Part shown: in pieces, positions 1 to 4,947 of the stretch
Layout of the letters: each line of letters starts with the position of its first letter
How positions within the stretch are numbered: the stretch's first letter is position 1
Source: Candidatus Colicola caccequi
Lineage (GTDB): Bacteria; Bacteroidota; Bacteroidia; Bacteroidales; Paludibacteraceae
Direction of reading: 5' to 3'
DNA: 8,052 nucleotides
Assembly (NCBI GenBank): GCA_018065205.1
Contig: JAGHTR010000156.1
Location: 1 to 8,052, forward strand
Program-made: the position numbers and the translations under genes
Notes under the pieces: model-generated
Databases searched by the model: none
What the model saw: only the letters and a program-made list of their open reading frames with translations
What the model was told of the DNA's origin: nothing

Positions 1-92
1 ATAGACCCAGCAAAGTTAGTCACAAAGGCAATCATGAAGAACAATAAGTACATTACCGCAATCGCAGGAATGTTAAGAGATTGTTTGTTCAT
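1..92 (-). CDS. N-terminus of a probable MFS sugar transporter (partial)
   Basis: This open frame runs from ATG at 92-90 off the left edge of the window, so only 30 complete codons are visible. The peptide starts MNKQSLNIPAIAVMYL and continues as a hydrophobic helix (about residues 9-25) ending in FVTNFAGS. A short polar N-terminus followed by a first helix of the form FFMIAFVTN.. is, from memory, typical of Bacteroidota major-facilitator sugar transporters of the FucP/glucose-galactose type. Such a protein would move mono- or disaccharides across the inner membrane. The family call is inference from one helix; another polytopic inner-membrane protein is possible. The gene begins 33 bp after the stop codon of the AbiEii toxin gene, on the same strand. 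I found no TAnnTTTG promoter in that gap or in the last 70 bp of the toxin gene, so read-through from the abiE promoter is plausible. The leader has no Shine-Dalgarno sequence, as usual for the phylum. Confidence 0.6.
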   Translation of the reverse strand, partial: MNKQSLNIPAIAVMYLLFFMIAFVTNFAGS

Positions 93-125
93 AATGTTTG
101 AATTTTAGGATTTATAGATTATTTT

Positions 126-950
126 TTATTGCCACTTAATTTGGTTGATTAAAGACACGAAATAGTCGTTGGACCAGATTTCTAATTCTCGCTTGTCCAT
201 AATAAATGGAAGTACATCTGTTTTTACATCCTCTATATTTGTGTCTTGCAACTTGTTATGTAGTAATGTTGCAAAGTCATCAAACATCATATCCTCCCCT
301 GTAAACTCTAAGATGCGGTCGTGCAGATGCTGCCAATTCAAAGGAACACGATGACGTACATACCATTCAAAGTCGTACCAATCACGTCCCTTAACACGCG
401 TTTTCCACTGACGAAACGTGAGAGCATGTACCTTTCCTGCAAATAAATACGGCAAAGACAAACATTGTACGTAAAAAGAGAATGGCAATAACATTGGCTT
501 CTGTTCTGTTTCAAAGCCAAGTGGTGGATTTGTATCTACTTCAATTTTAATTTTCAGCGTTTTCTCTGTTTGGAATCTCAAATTATATACATCTGTATTA
601 TCCTTTAAGAATGCAGATTCTACTCTACCAAAATTCACCTTGTCCTTTTTCTTGATTTCTACCTCACGCCCCAACGCCTTAGCTTCGGCCACTATGTACG
701 GAAAATAATCCTCAAAATGAAAATTGGGGTTCTTATGAACCAACGTAAAATCCATATCTTCCGAATATCGACCAAGTCCATGAAATAGTCGTAAGCAGGT
801 GCCTCCATAAAAGGCGGCTTCCTTAAAAAAGCCACCCCTATACAGACCGGCTAAAGCAACTTGTTGCATTGTTTCGTATAGGGCATTTCTTTCTCCTAAT
901 TCATCCTTTGCCTTATGTTCATTCAGCATTAACTCAAAAATATCATTCAT
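126..950 (-). CDS. abiEii: AbiEii/AbiGii-family nucleotidyltransferase toxin
   Basis: This 274-residue protein is the toxin half of a type IV AbiE module. The nucleotidyltransferase signature is intact: GGTCLR at residues 49-54, then SEDMDF at 63-68 with metal-binding Asp65 and Asp67, and a later acidic motif KIEVD at 135-139. A C-terminal motif shared by the family follows: K173 in AGKVHAL, then KGRDWYDFEWY at 187-197. Length matches the family. Known relatives bind GTP (streptococcal AbiEii) or add nucleotides to tRNA 3' ends (mycobacterial MenT), stopping growth during phage infection or other stress; the substrate of this copy cannot be read from sequence. Its ATG (950-948) lies inside the end of the antitoxin gene, with an 8-bp overlap, so translation is likely coupled. 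I see no frameshift or missing catalytic residue, so it should be active. There is no signal peptide, so it acts in the cytoplasm. Confidence 0.95.
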   Translation of the reverse strand: MNDIFELMLNEHKAKDELGERNALYETMQQVALAGLYRGGFFKEAAFYGGTCLRLFHGLGRYSEDMDFTLVHKNPNFHFEDYFPYIVAEAKALGREVEIKKKDKVNFGRVESAFLKDNTDVYNLRFQTEKTLKIKIEVDTNPPLGFETEQKPMLLPFSFYVQCLSLPYLFAGKVHALTFRQWKTRVKGRDWYDFEWYVRHRVPLNWQHLHDRILEFTGEDMMFDDFATLLHNKLQDTNIEDVKTDVLPFIMDKRELEIWSNDYFVSLINQIKWQ

Positions 951-1572
951 GACCTAACCATTTAATTAGCGTTCTTATTGCCACCGGCTTAGTTGATACC
1001 GCTGCAATTTCTCGCAATAAATCAATATTAAAATTATCTAACTCGTCCATATCAAAACGAATATCCTCCTCCAAATATGTCCTCATATCTTTTAAATACC
1101 GCAATGAGAGATGTGGGGTTGCTGCAATGAGGTCACATAAAGCTTTCTCCTTTGTAGCCATTAAGAAGGCTATATCCTCCGATTTTTGCATAGTAATTCC
1201 CAATCGCATATATTCAGGTGTCACGTGACGATACGTGAAGCGACCAATGGGTGTTTGATATTCGCATGAAGAATGAATAGTCATGGACTGAATCATATAG
1301 ACCCCTTCTGGCGTTAGACCATAATAACGTAACGCTGTTAGCATGGATACATACGAAGGTCCATTCAGATGATTCGCTACCAAATAGGTAGCCAATGGTT
1401 TCTCCATATCAGCCTGACTACGCACATATAGTCCCTGTTTAAGGCGAATTATTCGTCCGGTCATTTCCAATCTACGTGCTTTTTCCTTAATATCCGAGAT
1501 ATGAGGATACAACGTAGCCAGTTCTGCCAAACCAAATGGAACGCGTCCTATTTTATCTAAAGGTGTCTGCAT
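943..1572 (-). CDS. abiEi: AbiEi-family antitoxin / transcriptional repressor
   Basis: This 209-residue protein precedes and overlaps the AbiEii toxin gene. The N-terminus looks like the winged-helix domain of AbiEi proteins: a helical region at about residues 14-38 and a wing-like strand GRIIRLKQGLYVR at 39-51. The C-terminal part has the family landmarks PSYVSMLTALRYYGL (72-86), a TPIGRFTYRHV strand (107-117) and ATKEKALCDLI (139-149). In characterised AbiE systems the antitoxin does not bind the toxin directly. It counteracts the toxin's effect and represses its own promoter by binding inverted repeats. The same role is inferred here, and a dyad-rich promoter lies just upstream (1643-1675). 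The start ATG at 1572-1570 gives full family length, and the leader is A/T-rich with no Shine-Dalgarno sequence. The stop codon lies within the first codons of the toxin gene. Confidence 0.93.
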   Translation of the reverse strand: MQTPLDKIGRVPFGLAELATLYPHISDIKEKARRLEMTGRIIRLKQGLYVRSQADMEKPLATYLVANHLNGPSYVSMLTALRYYGLTPEGVYMIQSMTIHSSCEYQTPIGRFTYRHVTPEYMRLGITMQKSEDIAFLMATKEKALCDLIAATPHLSLRYLKDMRTYLEEDIRFDMDELDNFNIDLLREIAAVSTKPVAIRTLIKWLGHE

Positions 1573-1642
1573 AAAATGTTATATTTCACCAAATTTTTAC
1601 AAGCAAAGCGACAAAAAATCGGTTTACTTATCCAAATTCGAC

Positions 1643-1675
1643 TGCAAAGATACAACTTTTTTTGCATATTTGCAA
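1643..1675. promoter_or_regulatory. Dyad repeats over the abiE promoter, candidate AbiEi operator
   Basis: The core TTTGCA/TGCAAA occurs three times: TGCAAA at 1643-1648, TTTGCA at 1661-1666 and TTTGCA at 1669-1674. TTGCA (1662-1666) and TGCAA (1671-1675) form a perfect 14-bp dyad with a 4-bp spacer lying on the -33 element. TGCAAA (1643-1648) and TTTGCA (1661-1666) form a second dyad spanning the -7 element. AbiEi proteins are known to repress their own promoters through inverted repeats, so this is the most likely operator. Part of the pattern is simply the promoter consensus, which contains TTTG, so chance contributes. Confidence 0.45.
1645..1675 (-). promoter_or_regulatory. Bacteroidota-type promoter of the abiEi-abiEii operon
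   Basis: On the minus strand the sequence TATCTTTG (1652-1645) matches the Bacteroidota primary-sigma -7 consensus TAnnTTTG exactly. A TTGC element (1675-1672) sits 19 bp upstream, at the spacing expected for the -33 element (consensus TTTG). Transcription would start near 1639, giving a leader of about 65 nt before the abiEi ATG at 1572. It points toward the toxin-antitoxin genes and away from the Sus-like operon. The match is by eye against a known consensus; the start site is inferred. Confidence 0.72.
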
Positions 1676-1710
1676 GAGATTGGGCATTTTTTTACAATAA
1701 CTTGCTAAAT

Positions 1711-1798
1711 AAGTATTATATAAGTACTATATAAGTGCTGTGCTTATCGGTAGTATATCGGTAGTAGAAGCATGGATGAAGCAAGGATGCAAGTACTA
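1711..1798. repeat. Drifted tandem repeat with 11-bp period (eight units)
   Basis: Eight successive 11-bp units can be laid out without gaps: AAGTATTATAT (1711), AAGTACTATAT (1722), AAGTGCTGTGC (1733), TTATCGGTAGT (1744), ATATCGGTAGT (1755), AGAAGCATGGA (1766), TGAAGCAAGGA (1777) and TGCAAGTACTA (1788). Neighbouring units match at up to 10 of 11 positions (1711 against 1722; 1744 against 1755), while distant units differ strongly, so the tract looks like three sub-families that keep one phase. The period is close to one helical turn. It lies between the Sus-operon terminator and the abiE promoter. It has no unique spacers, so it is not a CRISPR array. Function is unknown. Confidence 0.75.
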
Positions 1799-1815
1799 TT
1801 ACGACCATCTTTAAC

Positions 1816-1842
1816 AAAAAAAGAGGTCCGAAGACCTCTTTT
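1816..1842 (-). terminator. Intrinsic terminator of the Sus-like operon
   Basis: On the minus strand this reads as a perfect 6-bp stem GAGGTC / GACCTC (arms 1838-1833 and 1828-1823) closed by a C(UUCG)G tetraloop at 1832-1829. It is extended by four A:T pairs and followed by seven T residues (1822-1816). UUCG loops of this type are exceptionally stable, and the U-tract gives classic factor-independent termination. It lies 35 bp beyond the stop codon of the SusE-position gene. On the plus strand only a short T-run follows the stem, so any termination in that direction would be weaker. Confidence 0.92.
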
Positions 1843-1848
1843 AGTTAT

Positions 1849-1863
1849 CTACAGAATCTGTAG
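1849..1863. repeat. Perfect 7-bp inverted repeat before the terminator
   Basis: CTACAGA (1849-1855) and TCTGTAG (1857-1863) are exact inverse complements separated by a single base. In RNA the innermost pairs would open to give a 6-bp or shorter stem with a loop of 3 or more nucleotides. It lies between the stop codon of the SusE-position gene (1878) and the main terminator hairpin. It could be a 3'-end stability element or a protein-binding dyad, or it may be chance. Confidence 0.5.
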
Positions 1864-1877
1864 AGGTATTGTTTAGA

Positions 1878-3146
1878 TTAAAGACCTAAAACGTTAACCA
1901 TCTTGTCACCCTTCTTGATGTAAAGAGTTCCATTGATGATATACTTACCATCGTTCTTGATGTCCTTAACGGTAGGCAGAGCAGTAGGTTCTTCAGGAAT
2001 AACACCTACACCAAGAGCAACAGTTTCATCGTCAACAACTTTCAGATATACATCAACGGTTACAGGAGCAATAACTTCTTCACCAATAGTAAGCTCTTCC
2101 GGAGCAAACCAGTCTTTCTTGATAGGATTCTCATCACTCTTAACGTTGATACCGGTACCTTCCCAATAAATTTCTAATTTGAAGAGACCGTCCTCAACCT
2201 TTTCCATATTATCAGACCACTCCCAAGCATTACCATACTTAATTTGCCAGTTCTCATACTCGGTGTATTTGTACTCTACAGGAGCAGCGCAAGCAGCGAA
2301 ACCATAACCTTCACCATCGAATTGGAGAACGATATCGGTGGTCTCACCGGTTCTCTCATTACCTAAGTCCTTACCATTCAATTGAACTTGTACTGCCCAC
2401 TTTTCATCGGTACCGAAACGGAGTTTGAACTCAGTGCCTTCCTCAACGTCTTTGATTTCAGCATACCAACAATCGTTGAAGTCCTCATCGATTTTCTTCT
2501 CCATCCAGATACCATCGGTCCAACCATCGAAGTTACCCATTACGCGTACGCTATCAGCATAAGCTGCGATTTCGGCGCAGAACTCGGGCAAGTAAGCGGT
2601 AATGGTGTAATCGTGTTTGGGTTTGTCCTCACCGCAAGGAGAGTTGTGCAATTTGAAATAAGCAACCTCATAAATGTACGCACCGGTAGTGGGCCATGTG
2701 CAGTTAGCCTCACCATCATAACCGGGTTCAATGGTAGCTGTTTGAGTGCCGGGTTGAGCCATGTTAATCCAAGCTTCAACGTCACCGGATTGGAAATCCC
2801 AAGCAAAAGAGCCATCCTTCTTCAGTTGAACGGGTTTACCTTGACAAGGGTCAGAAGCATCATTCAATTCGAGAGCATACCAACCTTCAAAACCTTCGAG
2901 AGGCTCAAAAGAACTAAGTAATTCAGGATTGGTTTCCCAACCATCACCTTTTGCATTCATCACATAGGTACCCACCCATACGATGTCATTACATACTTGC
3001 TCGTCAAAAGACAAGCAGATTACACGGTTAGCGGTTACATCATAACCGGCACCAGCCAAATCCGTTACGGTAGGAGTCGTAGCAGGAGTAGCGAACATGC
3101 TTGCGCTCATGAGCGCAGCAGCAACAAAAGAAAATAATTTCTTCAT
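1878..3146 (-). CDS. Secreted multi-domain protein in the SusE/SusF position, probable glycan-binding
   Basis: This 422-residue exported protein follows susD by 62 bp. Residues 1-19 form a signal peptide (MKKLFSFVAAALMSASMFA) with an MFA cleavage site and no lipobox cysteine. Three beta-rich modules can be made out. Module 1 (about 40-125) has IVWVGTYV..GDGW and GWYALEL. Module 2 (about 180-285) has SVRVMGNFDGWTDG then CWYAEI and EFKLRFG. Module 3 (about 295-385) has NWQIKYGNAWEW and LFKLEIYWEG. The NFDGW..W....FKLRF pattern in module 2 recalls CBM48-like and SusE/SusF starch-binding folds. The aromatic-rich modules and the operon position suggest surface capture of an alpha-glucan next to SusC/SusD. 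Known SusE/SusF are lipoproteins, and this one apparently is not. The protein holds eight cysteines (44, 52, 101, 149, 171, 190, 226, 286). Its tail at 395-422 (DGKYIINGTLYIKKGDKMVN then VLGL) resembles C-terminal sorting-type tails of Bacteroidota secreted proteins. The glycan-binding role is inference; no family was matched by search. Confidence 0.72.
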   Translation of the reverse strand: MKKLFSFVAAALMSASMFATPATTPTVTDLAGAGYDVTANRVICLSFDEQVCNDIVWVGTYVMNAKGDGWETNPELLSSFEPLEGFEGWYALELNDASDPCQGKPVQLKKDGSFAWDFQSGDVEAWINMAQPGTQTATIEPGYDGEANCTWPTTGAYIYEVAYFKLHNSPCGEDKPKHDYTITAYLPEFCAEIAAYADSVRVMGNFDGWTDGIWMEKKIDEDFNDCWYAEIKDVEEGTEFKLRFGTDEKWAVQVQLNGKDLGNERTGETTDIVLQFDGEGYGFAACAAPVEYKYTEYENWQIKYGNAWEWSDNMEKVEDGLFKLEIYWEGTGINVKSDENPIKKDWFAPEELTIGEEVIAPVTVDVYLKVVDDETVALGVGVIPEEPTALPTVKDIKNDGKYIINGTLYIKKGDKMVNVLGL

Positions 3147-3181
3147 AACTTAATTAAGTTTTAATTATTAATAATTATTTC

Positions 3182-3201
3182 AACACACCTTGATGTGTGT
3201 T
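3182..3201 (-). promoter_or_regulatory. Hairpin in the susD-susE-like spacer
   Basis: AACACAC (3182-3188) and GTGTGTT (3195-3201) are perfect 7-bp inverse complements around a 6-nt loop. The hairpin begins 8 bp after the susD stop codon. No T-run follows it on the minus strand, so it is not a standard terminator. It may mark the 3' end of a stable processed susCD transcript or cause partial attenuation, lowering expression of the third gene relative to susC and susD. The remaining spacer toward 3147 is almost pure A/T and holds no TAnnTTTG promoter. Confidence 0.55.
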
Positions 3202-3208
3202 TGTTTTC

Positions 3209-4906
3209 TTAGTTAGAACCATAGCCGTAGCCATCACCACCATCCATTGCACCGGGTTTAGCCACGATGTCTTTCTTGAAGTTGGGGTTAGCCATCTTAT
3301 CAGCAGAAGGAACAGGATACCAGTTCCACTTAGCATCTACCGATGTATAAGATGTCTTACCAGCACGGCCTTCCCATTGATATTTGTTAGCATCCGCAGC
3401 AGGGCCGGCAAAGCGGTTAAAACGGATTAAGTCGCTACGACGACGTCCTTCTCCCCAGAACTCGCGGCACCATTCATCAATGATAAGTTCTTCCGTTACG
3501 TCTGCCTCTGCAACAAGTTTAGCATTTGCACGGTTACGCAGGACATTGATAGCTGCAGCAGCAGTCTGAGTATCTCCTTTACGGAAAGAAGCCTCTGCCT
3601 TAATCATATATGCCTCTGCAATACGTATCAAAGGAACATCAGTATCAGCCCACTCAGAACTGGAGCCAACAGATTTAGAAGGATGTTCAGCCGTAGAATA
3701 AACAGCCGAGAACTTAGGACAAGCCCAACTGTCGTAGAATTCAGCCGTTTGACCACCAGTCAGTTTCCACTTATTGGTAGTAGAATCGGTATAAGAGCAG
3801 AGGATAGCACGGTCATCCTTGGCGATATAACGCATCTCGTATTCGTCAGCTTTGACATTAGCGGCCTTCTCAGCCGTAAAGAATTTGTACACCATTTCGG
3901 GCGAAGTACGGAAGCACTTCCATTGGGTAGAAACGCCCCAAGGCACCATGTTAGCATCACGCGTAGCAGCAACAAGGAATTGAACCACACCATAACTTTG
4001 GCAATAGTTACCATCCTGATAAATCATCAGCACGGCTTCGTCTTGTGCACCATTGATATCATTATCCGCCATAAAGAGTTTTTGATAAGCCGAATAAACA
4101 ACTCCGGAAGCAGATACGGTTGAATCTTTTGCCTCTAACAATTTATAGTTACCTGCCAAAGCCTTGTTCGCATATTCTAATGCCTTATCCCACTGTGGAG
4201 TAAATCCTTCAACGCCATCATTATAAACCATAGCATTGAGGTATAAACGAGCTAATAAGAGATTGGCAGCCGTTTGATCTACACGGTACTTGCTTGCACG
4301 AGTAGCAGGCAGAAGAGTTGTCAAATCTTGCAACTCGCCAATTAACCACTTATACAGGTCAGGACGAGTGTAGAAATGCGGATAGTCAGTAGATTCCTCA
4401 ATCGAGAAAGGAGCCACATAGAACAAGTCAAGCAGATAGTAGTAATTCAAGGCACGGATGAAACGGACCTCGGCTTTCTGCTTTTCAGACTCAGCATCAC
4501 TACCGGCATTAGCCAAGAAGTGGTTACATAACTTAATGTCGATATTGAAACGATAATAGAGACCTTTAACCAGGTCATTTTCACCATTCCAGTTCATGAC
4601 ACGAATGTCAGCCAGTCCAACATCGTTCCAAATCCACCAACCTTCATCAGTAGGGAATTCGTTCAACTCCCACATCAAACGATAGAAAGCAGAAGTACCT
4701 TCATCCAAATCGTCAATATCGCCATCACCGGCAGGGCCTTGTTGACCGGTTAACGCCAGTGTTTGGTAACATTTGGTAAACATCTGATTTTGGTCAAATG
4801 ACGTAGTAGAGTGCTCATCCAATGGCTTAGTGTTTAAGTCATCTACGCAAGCTGTCAAGGTAAGAGCAGCTGCAGCAATCAATAAATATTTATTTACAGT
4901 TTTCAT
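3209..4906 (-). CDS. susD: SusD-type starch-binding outer-membrane lipoprotein
   Basis: This 565-residue protein is the surface glycan-binding partner that caps the SusC transporter. Residues 1-20 are a lipoprotein signal (hydrophobic 8-18, lipobox LTAC with Cys20), which also supports the chosen start. SusD/RagB landmarks follow: KAEVRFIRALNYYYLLDLF (144-162), helical TPR-like repeats across the N-terminal half, RIAEAYMIKAEA (428-439), INVLRNRAN (453-461) and IDEWCREFWGEGRRRSDLIR (476-495). Compared from memory with B. thetaiotaomicron SusD, similarity is close: SFDQ, DEG..FYR, NE.PTDE and LFMADND are shared. Its starch-arc residues W98, Y296 and W320 correspond to Trp93, Tyr305 and Trp329 here, and D73 and R81 correspond to Asp68 and Arg76. 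N101 appears replaced by Val or Gly (96-97). This argues for an alpha-glucan ligand. The tail (GGDGYGYGSN) is glycine/tyrosine-rich and unusual. susC ends 41 bp upstream, and the leader is A/T-rich with no Shine-Dalgarno sequence. Confidence 0.96.
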   Translation of the reverse strand: MKTVNKYLLIAAAALTLTACVDDLNTKPLDEHSTTSFDQNQMFTKCYQTLALTGQQGPAGDGDIDDLDEGTSAFYRLMWELNEFPTDEGWWIWNDVGLADIRVMNWNGENDLVKGLYYRFNIDIKLCNHFLANAGSDAESEKQKAEVRFIRALNYYYLLDLFYVAPFSIEESTDYPHFYTRPDLYKWLIGELQDLTTLLPATRASKYRVDQTAANLLLARLYLNAMVYNDGVEGFTPQWDKALEYANKALAGNYKLLEAKDSTVSASGVVYSAYQKLFMADNDINGAQDEAVLMIYQDGNYCQSYGVVQFLVAATRDANMVPWGVSTQWKCFRTSPEMVYKFFTAEKAANVKADEYEMRYIAKDDRAILCSYTDSTTNKWKLTGGQTAEFYDSWACPKFSAVYSTAEHPSKSVGSSSEWADTDVPLIRIAEAYMIKAEASFRKGDTQTAAAAINVLRNRANAKLVAEADVTEELIIDEWCREFWGEGRRRSDLIRFNRFAGPAADANKYQWEGRAGKTSYTSVDAKWNWYPVPSADKMANPNFKKDIVAKPGAMDGGDGYGYGSN

Positions 4907-4947
4907 ATTTCAAAACGTATTAAATTGGATTAATCGATTCGTCTTAA

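Larger units (their letters stand above)
1573..1877. other. 305-bp intergenic region between the Sus-like operon and the abiE operon
   Basis: I see no gene here on either strand. Reading from the right, it holds a 15-bp inverted repeat (1849-1863), the intrinsic terminator of the Sus-like operon (1816-1842), an 11-bp-period repeat tract (1711-1798), a T-rich stretch (1687-1693), the abiE promoter with its dyads (1643-1675) and a roughly 65-nt untranslated leader for abiEi. The items are described in their own entries. Confidence 0.85.

Noticed and set aside
1571..1700. Small RNA or riboswitch in the abiEi leader
   Set aside because: The leader of about 65 nt has no conserved aptamer pattern or convincing stem that I can recognise.
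1711..1798. Short repeats as a CRISPR array
   Set aside because: The units are 11 bp, directly adjacent, diverged, and have no unique spacers; no cas genes are present.
93..1877. abiE module as a recognisable mobile element or insertion sequence
   Set aside because: I found no transposase or integrase, no terminal inverted repeats and no flanking direct duplication around the pair. Horizontal acquisition remains possible but is not shown by the sequence.
2382..2921. 179-codon open frame on the plus strand inside the SusE-position gene
   Set aside because: It is antisense to a gene with a clear signal peptide and modular layout, and shows no leader, promoter or domain of its own.
3182..3201. 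Hairpin after susD as an intrinsic terminator
   Set aside because: The stem is followed by GAAATAATT on the minus strand rather than a T-run, so it does not meet the criteria for factor-independent termination.
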